The notes beneath the pieces were generated by a model, which was not told the DNA's origin, searched no databases, and saw only the letters and a program-made list of their open reading frames with translations. 64,000 nt of DNA from Palsa-504 sp963806335. Its GTDB lineage: Bacteria > Actinomycetota > Actinomycetes > Streptosporangiales > Streptosporangiaceae. A program made the position numbers and the translations under genes. Position 1 is the stretch's first letter. Every line of letters starts with the position of its first letter. Positions 46,320-54,156 of the stretch are shown here, one piece after another. The stretch lies in contig CAWDXO010000001.1 in assembly GCA_963806335.1 (NCBI GenBank), forward strand, positions 1 to 64,000, read 5' to 3'.

Positions 46320-48257
46320 ATGGAGACCATGATTCTGGTCGCGGGACTCGCCGTTGCCGGGCTCGTCGGCATCGCGGCAGCCTTCTATTTCAGCATCCGC
46401 TCAGGTAACGGCGGATTTAAGCGGAACTCTCGCGTTCGGTCCGGTGACCGGGCTGAGGCCGATAGGCACTCGGGCGGCAGAAGAAGCCGTGGCACGAGTG
46501 ATGAGCGCCCGGCGAATGGCCACCGGGCCGCGAATAGTAGCCGAGCCGCAGATCCGGCGCCACGCGCCGCGAATCCCGCGGGCGGCAATTACCGGGCTGA
46601 AGGCCGCAGCGGGCCAAATACCGTCATGGATTTCGGCGATGCCGGGGACCCCGGGCGGGCGAGCGGACCGGCCCCCGCGCCCGCCGGGCGTAGGGCGCGG
46701 GCCGACTCACGGCCCCCGGAGCAGGTTCCCACCCTCGCGGCCCCGGTGTTCGCGGCGGGAAACCTGGACGATACGCCAGGTGACGCCTGGCCGGGCGACC
46801 CCGGTGCCGGTGACGCCGCGCCTGGTGACGCCGGGCTAGGTGAAGCCAAGCCGGGTCGCGCTCGGCCCGGCAGCCGGACCGCGGCGCGCCTGGCCCGTGA
46901 CGCCGACCCGTCCGACCCGGCCAAGGCGCCCCGGTCGCGCCGCCGGGTGGGCTTCCGCAAGGGGGCCGACATCGACGAGGAAATGTGGCCGACCGAGTCC
47001 TTCGGCGGCGTGACGGATGACCAGTTCTGGGACGACCTGGCGTCCGACAAGCCCCTCACGACCACCGCGCGCAGCGCGCAGCACGACTCGGGTTCTCGGA
47101 AACGGCCCTTGGCGACCGTCCCGCCGCCGGGTGCGCGCGTCGGCCAGCGCCCGGGCGAAGCCTGGGACCAAACCGAGGCGCGGGGCCAGGGTGACGACGA
47201 ACCCAGGGGACGACGGGCCCGCAACTCGGGCGAGTATCCCGACGCGCAGCCAGGGGCGGCCGACCGGACCGCGGTGCAGGCGGTTCAGCCGGTGCAGGGG
47301 GTTCAGGCGGTTCAGGTCGCCACGCAGCCAGTCCCGAGCCTGGGTCGACCCGCAGCGGCGTCGGCCCGCACAGCTTCGTTCCAGGCGGCACCACCCCAGA
47401 CCGGGCCAGCTCAGGCGGGACCAGTTCAGACCGGGCCAGTTCAGACCGGGCCAGTTCAGACCGGGCCAGTTCAGACCGGGCCAGGGCAGGCGGGGCGCCT
47501 CTCCCCCGCGGGAGGCTCTTACCAGCGCACCGGGCCTCAGGCCAGCCCACCACGCGGGTGGCGCCACGCCAGCGGTCCCGGCGTCGGCGCTGATGAGGAT
47601 CCGCTGACCAGCGCGGCTTTCTCACTGCGTTCCAGCGGGCCCGTGGACGGCAATTCGCAGCAGGCGCCACGCCGGTCACACGAGGTCGGCTGGGACCACT
47701 ACGACATCGGCCGGGAACACTACGACACCGGCCGGTCGCAGGAAACCCGGTCTCAGGAAACGCAGACGTTCGGCGCCGCCGAGCCTAGGGGCGGGGGCAG
47801 GGCGGCCCCGTCGGGTACCGCGGCCACCCCGGCTTACGGGCCGGGGCCTGGCCAGGCCTACGGCGGCACGACTCCGTACCCCTACCCGGGCCAGCCGTAC
47901 CGCGATCCGGCTCAGGAAGCCTCGGCGACGGCGCCGGCCGCTACCCCGCCCTACGGGGAGAGCTACTACGCGAGCCCGGCCGCCTCCGGCGAGAATCCGC
48001 GGCGGCCGAACGGCGGCCGGAGCCATGCCCGGCACGGCGGCGACGGGGCCGGGAACCGGGCTCCGGGCCGGCTTACCCGCCGGGCAACGCGCACACGCAG
48101 GGCGGCAGTTATCAGAGCGGTCCCTACGACCCCAGGGAAGACTACCGGCGGTTACTGGCAGGCGGTTATCTCTAGCAGACTGGAGTCATGCCCGAGGGAG
48201 ACGTCGTCTGGCAGACCGCTCGGCGCCTGGACCAGGCGCTGGCGGGGCAGACGCTGA
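46320..48257 (+). CDS. single-pass membrane protein with long disordered tail; C-terminus probably frameshifted
   Basis: 645 aa as written from ATG 46320 (ATG 46329 possible). A single N-terminal membrane helix (MILVAGLAVAGLVGIAAAFY) is followed by some 600 residues of Gly/Pro/Arg/Ala-rich disorder, including a run of QTGPV repeats (bases 47421-47480). One island of normal composition is GADIDEEMWPTESFGGVTDD. At the end the frame turns into R/T-rich sequence and overlaps the glycosylase start. Two bases further in phase, the DNA reads GNAHTQGGSYQSGPYDPRED to a TAG at 48175, which is a natural C-terminus. Adding one G at GCCGGGAACC near 48053 joins them (about 618 aa). Function unknown; a membrane-anchored scaffold is conceivable. 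Confidence 0.7.
   Translation: METMILVAGLAVAGLVGIAAAFYFSIRSGNGGFKRNSRVRSGDRAEADRHSGGRRSRGTSDERPANGHRAANSSRAADPAPRAANPAGGNYRAEGRSGPNTVMDFGDAGDPGRASGPAPAPAGRRARADSRPPEQVPTLAAPVFAAGNLDDTPGDAWPGDPGAGDAAPGDAGLGEAKPGRARPGSRTAARLARDADPSDPAKAPRSRRRVGFRKGADIDEEMWPTESFGGVTDDQFWDDLASDKPLTTTARSAQHDSGSRKRPLATVPPPGARVGQRPGEAWDQTEARGQGDDEPRGRRARNSGEYPDAQPGAADRTAVQAVQPVQGVQAVQVATQPVPSLGRPAAASARTASFQAAPPQTGPAQAGPVQTGPVQTGPVQTGPVQTGPGQAGRLSPAGGSYQRTGPQASPPRGWRHASGPGVGADEDPLTSAAFSLRSSGPVDGNSQQAPRRSHEVGWDHYDIGREHYDTGRSQETRSQETQTFGAAEPRGGGRAAPSGTAATPAYGPGPGQAYGGTTPYPYPGQPYRDPAQEASATAPAATPPYGESYYASPAASGENPRRPNGGRSHARHGGDGAGNRAPGRLTRRATRTRRAAVIRAVPTTPGKTTGGYWQAVISSRLESCPRETSSGRPLGAWTRRWRGRR
47421..47480 (+). repeat. 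four perfect 15-bp tandem units inside the disordered protein gene
   Basis: CCAGTTCAGACCGGG repeats exactly four times (47421-47435, 47436-47450, 47451-47465, 47466-47480), with degenerate copies on both sides. In frame it encodes PVQTG. Perfect copies imply recent expansion by slippage. Confidence 0.95.
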
Positions 48258-48970
48258 CCTGTAGTGACTTCCGTGTGCCGCGGCTGGCTACGGTTGACCT
48301 GACCGGTGATGTGGTCACCGAGACCGTCTCTCGTGGCAAGCACTTGCTCACCAGGACCAAGAATGGCCTGACGGTACACACCCACCTGCGCATGGACGGC
48401 AGCTGGCGAGTCCGGCCCGCGGCCGAACCACTGCGGGACAGCCACCGGATCAGGCTGATCCTGGCCAACGGCGACTGGCGAGCGGTCGGGCTTCAGCTCG
48501 GCGTGGTCGAATTGATCCGCACCGCCGAAGAGTCCGGCATCACCGGGCACCTAGGCCCGGATCTCCTCGGCCCCGACTGGGACGCCGCCGAGGCGGTGCG
48601 GCGGCTGAGCGCCGAGCCCGACCGCCCGATCGGCGAGGCGCTGCTTGACCAGCGCAACCTGGCCGGCATCGGCAATGTCTACAAGGCCGAAGTGCTGTTC
48701 CTGCGCGGGATCAACCCATGGCAGCCGGCCGGGGCCGTGCCCGATCTCGGCGCGATGGCGGCGCTGGCCCGGCGGTTGCTCGACGCCAACAAGGAGCGTC
48801 ACGGCCACATCACCACCGGCAGCATGCGCCGGGGCGAGGAGCACTGGGTGTACGGCCGGCGCGGACGGCCGTGCCGGCGCTGCGGCACGCCGGTTCGCTC
48901 GGAGGGTCAGCAGGACCGGATCACCTTCTGGTGCCCCTCCTGCCAGCCGGCCCGCGCGCCCCGGGCTTAG
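48188..48970 (+). CDS. nei: Fpg/Nei-family DNA glycosylase (endonuclease VIII-like)
   Basis: The product is 260 aa from ATG 48188. The start MPEGD supplies the catalytic Pro2 and Glu3; Lys51 in SRGKHLL is the conserved beta-elimination-supporting lysine. GDxx replaces the usual GEL after MPE, which is a Nei-like feature. The helix-two-turns-helix DQRNLAGIGNVYKAEVLFL and the C-terminal zinc finger (CRRC then CPSC) are intact. It removes oxidised bases (pyrimidines in the Nei type) and nicks abasic sites. It starts 12 bp after the probable true stop (48175) of the disordered protein gene, so the two may be co-transcribed. Nei rather than MutM is inferred from MPEGD and the length. Confidence 0.9.
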   Translation: MPEGDVVWQTARRLDQALAGQTLTCSDFRVPRLATVDLTGDVVTETVSRGKHLLTRTKNGLTVHTHLRMDGSWRVRPAAEPLRDSHRIRLILANGDWRAVGLQLGVVELIRTAEESGITGHLGPDLLGPDWDAAEAVRRLSAEPDRPIGEALLDQRNLAGIGNVYKAEVLFLRGINPWQPAGAVPDLGAMAALARRLLDANKERHGHITTGSMRRGEEHWVYGRRGRPCRRCGTPVRSEGQQDRITFWCPSCQPARAPRA

Positions 48971-48984
48971 CACACCTTGCGGCT

Positions 48985-49075
48985 CGAGCTAATTAATTTT
49001 GCCATCACATTACACTATTTTTATCATTTGTCGCTATAAATCGTACCTGATACCGAGTTACTTTCACCTCAGACG
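48985..49075. promoter_or_regulatory. AT-rich island before the cupredoxin-like gene
   Basis: A stretch of about 90 bp is AT-rich (AATTAATTTTGCCATCACAT onward to CTATAAATCG) in a GC-rich genome. It includes TATAAAT near 49035, possible as a -10 element for the gene at 49119. It may also be a target of Lsr2-type silencing, or mark foreign DNA. Confidence 0.35.
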
Positions 49076-49118
49076 GCCTGCCGCAGGAAATAAGGTCATC
49101 GAGGCGAGGAGCCGAAGG

Positions 49119-49971
49119 ATGTCTGTCCAGAAAATCCTTTCCGCCCCCCGAATTTTCCTCGTCATCCCCGGCCTATTAGCGGGGTTCTTGATCCCGAACC
49201 TGCTGAGCACGCCCCGGCCGGTCCCGGTCGCGGATGTCGGCATGGTGACCAGGGATTTCGCGAAAGATGTAGTGACGATCCACCGCGGTGAACGGCTCAC
49301 GCTGATTAATAACTCCAACGCCGTTCACGTGATCGGCCCTGGCCGCGACACCGCCATCGTCAGCCCACGACATCAACATCGGCCTGACCGAACTGCTCGA
49401 CCTGCGGACCGGGGAACCGGCCGCCGCGGGCACGCTCGGCACACTGGTGATCACGCCGTACTTCCCTTACCTGACCGGCGCTCTAGGCCTGGCCGATTGG
49501 GTACTGGTCCAGGACCTGGGGTTCCTCGGCGGGATCGGTACCGATCCCAACAGCATGATCCCGTTCATCCTGCTGGCGGCCAGCGGTTACCTCGCCCTGA
49601 AGCCCGGCCCCGGAGTTCCGGCCGCCGAGCCGGACCCGTGGTTGGCCGACGCCGTATTACGCACGCACCGGGCCGGGGACAGGCACCCAGATCCGTTCGG
49701 TCAAAAAGACTCTCCGTGGTATCCATTTAACCGGCGGATTCCAGGTCAGGTCCTCGCCACGGGCGGCCGGCCGGCGGGCGCTCCAGGCTGGGCGGGCGCC
49801 CGCGGTCAGGTGCCGGAACGGTGCGGGCCCGCAGGCGGGGGCCGGCCCGGGCCCACCCGCGGCGCCGCCCCCCGGGCCAGGAACCCACCAGCAGCACTTA
49901 CCCCGCAGCTTCCAGCAGTCCCAAAGATCGTGAAGATCGGGCTTACGTGGAAGATCCGGTACCCGGGGTGA
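49119..49971 (+). pseudogene. degraded gene with an N-terminal anchor and cupredoxin-like start
   Basis: ATG 49119 has AGGAG about 8 bases upstream. The first frame encodes a hydrophobic anchor (APRIFLVIPGLLAGFLIPNL) and a cupredoxin-like beta segment (DFAKDVVTIHRGERLTLINN, then VHVIGPG), but stops making sense near 49366. The next frame continues with DINIGLTELLDLRTGEPAAA, GTLVITPYFPYLTG and a final hydrophobic helix (SMIPFILLAASGYLAL) to about 49600, then turns into random R/G/P-rich sequence until 49971. The copper-ligand segment (Cys/His/Met) of a cupredoxin is missing, so there is probably an internal deletion plus a frameshift. No function is assigned to the second half. Confidence 0.45.
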
Positions 49972-50285
49972 GCATCCCAAATCAACCTGAGTTTGCGGCG
50001 CTGGTGTCGCGGGCGGATGCCGGTTCTGTTCCGATTTCTGCCCCGGTGCGGCATCCGGTACCCGCAGAGCAGCGGCCCGGGCAGGCCCGCCGCCCGCATT
50101 TGTCTGCAGTTTCGGGGGTCAGGCCGGATCCTGCCCCGTAAATAGGTGCGGCTGATGCTGGTGTGACTGATGACGCATTTACACGCTGGTACGGCGTCGG
50201 GCACCGACAGCATGACTCCACGTTAATCCGGCTCCGCCGCACGGGAACCCCCAAAAAACTCTATTTTTCCGAACGGGCAGTGGTG
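49972..50285. other. intergenic stretch without a supported gene
   Basis: About 310 bp between the degraded gene and the MFS gene on the opposite strand. Short open frames on both strands have no start site or familiar pattern. AACCCCCAAAAAACTC at 50249-50264 gives a T run on the minus strand just past the MFS stop, but I see no stable stem before it. Confidence 0.4.
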
Positions 50286-51539
50286 TTACCTCGTCGTGAC
50301 ACGGAATTGCGATCCCTGGGTGATGTCACCTTCAGGCGTCCGCCGCAGGCTCGCCGCGTCGCCGGCCGTCCAGAGCGCGAGCGCCGCGATGATCGCCGTC
50401 AGCACGGCGAACGCGCCGGTCCGGCCCGCCACCACGCCGAGGCCATCGACCAGGTAGGGTGCCGCGAAGCCCAGGTAGGCCACGGCGTAGTAGCAGGCGA
50501 TGACGGCGCCGCGGTCGGCTGGGCCGGCCAGCGCCTCGGCCTGCCGCAGCCCTGAGACCAGGCACAGCCCGTAGGCCAGGCCGAGCAGTACCGCCGCGGC
50601 GCCGGCCAGGACGCGATCGGAGGCGGCCACGGCGGCGGTGCCGAGCCCGGCCCCGGCCGCCGCGCAGCCCAGGCCGGCCACGGCTCCGGCGAGCGGATCG
50701 CGGAACCTGCGAGCGAAGGGCTGCACCGACACCCCGGCCAAGAACGCCAGCGCCGTCATCAGGCCGGCGAAACCGGCCGACAGGGACCGGGCGCTGGTAA
50801 CTTCCTCCGGCAGGACCACGATGGCCAGCGACACCGAGCCGAACACCATCGGCGCGGCCGGCGCGACCATCAGCCAGAACCGCCGGGTGCGGACCGCGGT
50901 CGGCGGCCAGGTCCGGTTGGCCGGCTTTCCGCTGACGGCTAGCTTCCCGCCGGCGCCCGGGTCCGGTGTCCGCCAGAGCGCGCCCACGGCCGCGGCTCCG
51001 ATCACCAGGTGCGGCAGGTACGGCACGACCAGCGGATCAGCGGCCCACTGGGCCAGCACGGCGGCCACGACCGGGCCGAGCCCGAAGCCCGCGGTCAACG
51101 CCAGGGCGGACCGCCGGGCACTCAGCCCGTCACCCTGTGACAGTTCCTGCACCCACGCGGTGGCCGAGCCGAACACGACGCCGGAACAGAGCCCGGCCAG
51201 GGCCCGCCCCGCGGCGATCATGGCCAGCGATCGCGGTCCGAGCACCAGCAGCAGCGTCGCCACCGGGGACAGCGCCACGAATGGCAGCACCACCGGCCGG
51301 CGCCCGAACCGGTCCGAGGCCGGTCCCCCGATGAGCAGGCCGGGAATCAGAGCCAGCGCGTAGACCAGGAACAGGCCGGCCACCGCGCCCGCGCTCAGCC
51401 GCAGCTCATGCCGGTAGACGATGAGCATGGGCGAGAACTGGTTGGCGCCCCACCCGACCGCGAACATCGCGAACGCGATCGTGACCCAGGCGTTTTTGGG
51501 CCAAGTGTCTTTGGGCCAGGTGCCGGTAGTGGAAGACAT
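50286..51539 (-). CDS. MFS transporter
   Basis: The product is 417 aa from ATG 51539, with 12 predicted membrane helices. MFS motif A is present in loop 2-3 (GGPASDRFGRRPVVLPF), and a short repeated DTWPKNAWVT start precedes helix 1. The second half is Ala/Gly-rich and lacks extra domains. It should be a drug/metabolite proton antiporter. It is divergent from a winged-helix regulator gene, 65 bp away, with an inverted repeat between, so it is very likely under that regulator's control. Confidence 0.9.
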   Translation of the reverse strand: MSSTTGTWPKDTWPKNAWVTIAFAMFAVGWGANQFSPMLIVYRHELRLSAGAVAGLFLVYALALIPGLLIGGPASDRFGRRPVVLPFVALSPVATLLLVLGPRSLAMIAAGRALAGLCSGVVFGSATAWVQELSQGDGLSARRSALALTAGFGLGPVVAAVLAQWAADPLVVPYLPHLVIGAAAVGALWRTPDPGAGGKLAVSGKPANRTWPPTAVRTRRFWLMVAPAAPMVFGSVSLAIVVLPEEVTSARSLSAGFAGLMTALAFLAGVSVQPFARRFRDPLAGAVAGLGCAAAGAGLGTAAVAASDRVLAGAAAVLLGLAYGLCLVSGLRQAEALAGPADRGAVIACYYAVAYLGFAAPYLVDGLGVVAGRTGAFAVLTAIIAALALWTAGDAASLRRTPEGDITQGSQFRVTTR

Positions 51540-51563
51540 GCCATCGACCCTAACCTGGAAACT

Positions 51564-51581
51564 GTCAAATCCCCGTTTGAC
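51564..51581. promoter_or_regulatory. inverted repeat GTCAAA-N6-TTTGAC in the MFS/ArsR gap
   Basis: Perfect 6-bp arms (51564-51569 and 51576-51581) with a 6-bp centre lie in the 65-bp gap between the divergent MFS and ArsR-like genes. It sits 24 bp from each start codon, where it would cover both promoters. Candidate operator of the ArsR-like protein. Confidence 0.55.
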
Positions 51582-51604
51582 TATTGGCGAGCTAGGCTGG
51601 GGTC

Positions 51605-52312
51605 ATGGACCCCGACGCTGACCTGGCCTCGGTGGCCGGCTTGATGGCCGACCGGCACCGCGCGCGGATGCTCCTGACGCTGCTGGGCGGGACGCCGCAG
51701 TCCGGCTCGGCCCTGGCCGAGGCGGCGGGCATCTCCCGCTCGCTGGCCAGCGCGCACCTGAAGAAGCTGGTCGCGGGCCGGCTGGTCCGGGCCCAGCCCA
51801 GCGGGCGGCAGCAGCTGTACTCGATCGCTTCCGAGCCGGTGGCCGACGCGCTGGAGATCCTCATCCTGCTCGCGCCCACCCCCCGGACTCGCTCGCTCGG
51901 CGACGCGACCCGCGCGAAGAGCCTGCGCTGGGCCCGGATGTGCTATGACCACCTGGCCGGCGTCACCGGCGTGTCGGTCACCGAGGCCCTCGTCGGCCGG
52001 GATCTGCTCCGCGAGCACGACGGCGGCTACCTGGTGACGGGGCGAGGCACGACGGAGTTCGGCGGTTTCGGTATCGACGTGAGCCGGCTGGAGCGCCGGA
52101 CCCGGCCGCTGCTGCGCCCGTGCCTGGACTGGAGCGAGCGCCGGTATCACCTGGCGGGCAGCCTGGGCGCCGCCCTCACCGCCGCGCTGGTCGAGCGGCA
52201 CTGGATCACCAAGAGGGAAGCCAGCCGGATCGTGACCGTGACCGTGACCGGGCAGGACGGCCTGCGGGAGTGGCTGGGCCTCGACCTCGCCGCGCTCCGC
52301 GCCGCCGCCTAG
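51605..52312 (+). CDS. ArsR-type winged-helix transcriptional regulator
   Basis: The product is 235 aa, longer than classic ArsR (~110 aa). The N-terminal domain is a winged helix (HRARMLLTLLGGTPQSGSAL, SRSLASAHLKKLVAGRLVRA, SGRQQLYSIAS). The C-terminal ~130 residues contain RWARMCYDHLAGVTGVSVTE and a DWSERRYHLAGSLGAA segment common to a subgroup of actinobacterial ArsR-like regulators whose ligand is unknown. It is divergent from the MFS transporter and probably controls both. Confidence 0.87.
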   Translation: MDPDADLASVAGLMADRHRARMLLTLLGGTPQSGSALAEAAGISRSLASAHLKKLVAGRLVRAQPSGRQQLYSIASEPVADALEILILLAPTPRTRSLGDATRAKSLRWARMCYDHLAGVTGVSVTEALVGRDLLREHDGGYLVTGRGTTEFGGFGIDVSRLERRTRPLLRPCLDWSERRYHLAGSLGAALTAALVERHWITKREASRIVTVTVTGQDGLREWLGLDLAALRAAA

Positions 52313-52398
52313 GGCGGTTTCTGGCGGTGGCTGGGCAGGTTTTGGCCGCCCTGACCGGTGCGTCTAGGCCAGGGAGCACCAGGGCTGATCCGCGCGTC

Positions 52399-52629
52399 TC
52401 AAAGCGGACGCCGCCGCCGTGGCCGCCAGCCATCGACCCGCCATTTCGAGCCGGGGCGCCCGGGCAGCAGGAGGACGATCAGCAGCCCCAGGACCGAAAG
52501 GAAGAGGCCGAACGTCAAACCGACCCGCTCACCGTAGCCCTTGCGCTCCGACAGCCAGGACCCGGCCGCCGCCGAGATCAGCCACGCGAACAGGAAGTAC
52601 AGCGCATTGACGCCGACCGCGCCGCTCAT
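52399..52629 (-). CDS. small two-helix membrane protein at the end of the liv operon
   Basis: The product is 76 aa with helices at about 8-26 (NALYFLFAWLISAAAGSWL) and 34-56 (VGLTFGLFLSVLGLLIVLLL) and a basic tail, probably cytoplasmic. It begins 19 bp after the livF stop on the same strand, so it should be co-transcribed with the transporter. Not a recognised subunit of such ABC systems. Confidence 0.65.
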   Translation of the reverse strand: MSGAVGVNALYFLFAWLISAAAGSWLSERKGYGERVGLTFGLFLSVLGLLIVLLLPGRPGSKWRVDGWRPRRRRPL

Positions 52630-52648
52630 TTTGTCGCTCCGTAACCGG

Positions 52649-53356
52649 TCATGTCCCCAGATACGCCTTCTGAACCTCGGGATTGTCCTGCAGGCTCGCC
52701 GAATCGTTGGCCAGGGCCACCCGCCCCGTCTCCAGCACGTAGCCGCGGCTGGCGGCGTCGAGCGCCCGGTTGGCGTTCTGCTCGACCAGCAGGATCGCGA
52801 CCCCCAAGCGGTTGATCTCGCCGATGGTCTCGTAGATCCGGTCGACCAGGATCGGGGCGATCCCGAGCGACGGCTCGTCGAGCAGCAGCAGCTTCGGCCG
52901 GGCCATCAGCGCGCGCCCGATCGCGAGCATCTGCTGCTCACCGCCGGACATCGTGCCGGCCTTCTGGCGATCGCGCTCCTTGAGCCGGGGGAAGAGGTTG
53001 TAGACGCGATCGAAGTCTTCGGTAATCTCGGGGCCGCGCCGCCGGTGAGCGCCCAGCTCCAGGTTCTCGCGCACCGTCATCCGCGGGAAGCAGTGGCGGC
53101 CCTCGGGGGCGAGCGCGATGCCGCGGATGGGAATCTCGTGCGCCGGCACGCGCGTGATGTCCTCCCCAGCGAACGTGACCTTCCCGGAGCTGGCCGGGGT
53201 GAGTCCCGAGATAGAACGCAGGGTGGTGGACTTGCCGGCGCCGTTCGAGCCGATCAGCGTGACCACCTCGCCCGCATCGACGGTCAGCGAGACGCCCTTC
53301 AGCGCCTCGATCGCGCCGTAGTGGGTATGGATGTCCGAAACTTCGAGCAGGGCCAT
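52649..53356 (-). CDS. livF: branched-chain amino acid-type ABC transporter ATP-binding protein (LivF)
   Basis: The product is 235 aa, the usual LivF length. Walker A GSNGAGKST, signature MSGGEQQMLAIGRAL and Walker B LLLLDEPSLGIAP are intact, and the C-terminus ends in the LivF-like VQKAYLGT. It pairs with LivG to power import. Its ATG overlaps the last base of the livG stop (TAATG), so translation is coupled. Substrates of this family include Leu/Ile/Val, urea, amides and aromatic acids. Confidence 0.94.
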   Translation of the reverse strand: MALLEVSDIHTHYGAIEALKGVSLTVDAGEVVTLIGSNGAGKSTTLRSISGLTPASSGKVTFAGEDITRVPAHEIPIRGIALAPEGRHCFPRMTVRENLELGAHRRRGPEITEDFDRVYNLFPRLKERDRQKAGTMSGGEQQMLAIGRALMARPKLLLLDEPSLGIAPILVDRIYETIGEINRLGVAILLVEQNANRALDAASRGYVLETGRVALANDSASLQDNPEVQKAYLGT

Positions 53357-54156
53357 TACGCCTGCTTTCCGAGATAGGCCTCGATCACCCCGGGGTCCGC
53401 GCGGACCACGGCCGGCTCACCTTCGGCGATCTTCTTACCGTAGTCGAGCACCGTGACGCGCTCGGAGACGCCCATCACGACCTTCATGTCGTGCTCGATC
53501 AGCAGGATCGTCAGCTTCAGCTCGTCCCGCAGCTTCTGCATGAACTCCGTCAGCGCCTGGGATTCCTGCGGGTTCATGCCGGCCGTCGGCTCATCGAGCA
53601 GCAGCAGTTTCGGCTGGGACGCCAGCGCCCGGGCGATCTCCACGCGCCGCTGGTCTCCGTACGGCAAGTGCGAGGCGAGCCGGTCGAAGACGGGCTCGCG
53701 CAGGCCCACGTAGGCCAGCAGCTCGCGGGCGTGCTCCCGCGTTTGGAGTTCCTCGCGGCGGACCCAGGGCGGCCGGAAGATCGACCCGAAGAGCCCGGCC
53801 CGCATCCGCGCGTGGTGCCCGACCATCACGTTCTCGACGGCCGTCATCGCGCCGAACAGGCGGATGTTCTGAAAGGTCCGCGCGACCCCGTGTTTGGTGA
53901 TCACGTCCGGACGCGCGCGCGTGATGTCCCGCTCGCCGAGCAGGATCCGGCCCTCGGTCGGCCGGTACAGCCCGGTCAGCATGTTGAACAAGGTGGTCTT
54001 CCCGGCTCCGTTCGGCCCGATCAGCGACACGATCGAGTGCTCCGGGACGTCGAACGAGATGTCGTTGACGGCGACCAGCCCGCCGAACGCCTTGGTGACG
54101 TGCTCCGCGCGCAGGACAGCGACCGCGGGCGGCGCAGGAGTCTCGGTCGGGCTCAC
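53356..54156 (-). CDS. livG: branched-chain amino acid-type ABC transporter ATP-binding protein (LivG)
   Basis: The product is 266 aa. Walker A GPNGAGKTT, the LivG-specific LPYGDQRRVEIARAL signature in place of LSGGQ, and Walker B LLLLDEPTAGMNPQES are present, with a C-terminal IEAYLG motif. Its start overlaps the livM stop by 4 bp and its stop overlaps livF by 1 bp, so the genes form a tight operon. It acts at the inner face of the membrane as one half of the ATPase pair. Confidence 0.95.
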   Translation of the reverse strand: MSPTETPAPPAVAVLRAEHVTKAFGGLVAVNDISFDVPEHSIVSLIGPNGAGKTTLFNMLTGLYRPTEGRILLGERDITRARPDVITKHGVARTFQNIRLFGAMTAVENVMVGHHARMRAGLFGSIFRPPWVRREELQTREHARELLAYVGLREPVFDRLASHLPYGDQRRVEIARALASQPKLLLLDEPTAGMNPQESQALTEFMQKLRDELKLTILLIEHDMKVVMGVSERVTVLDYGKKIAEGEPAVVRADPGVIEAYLGKQA

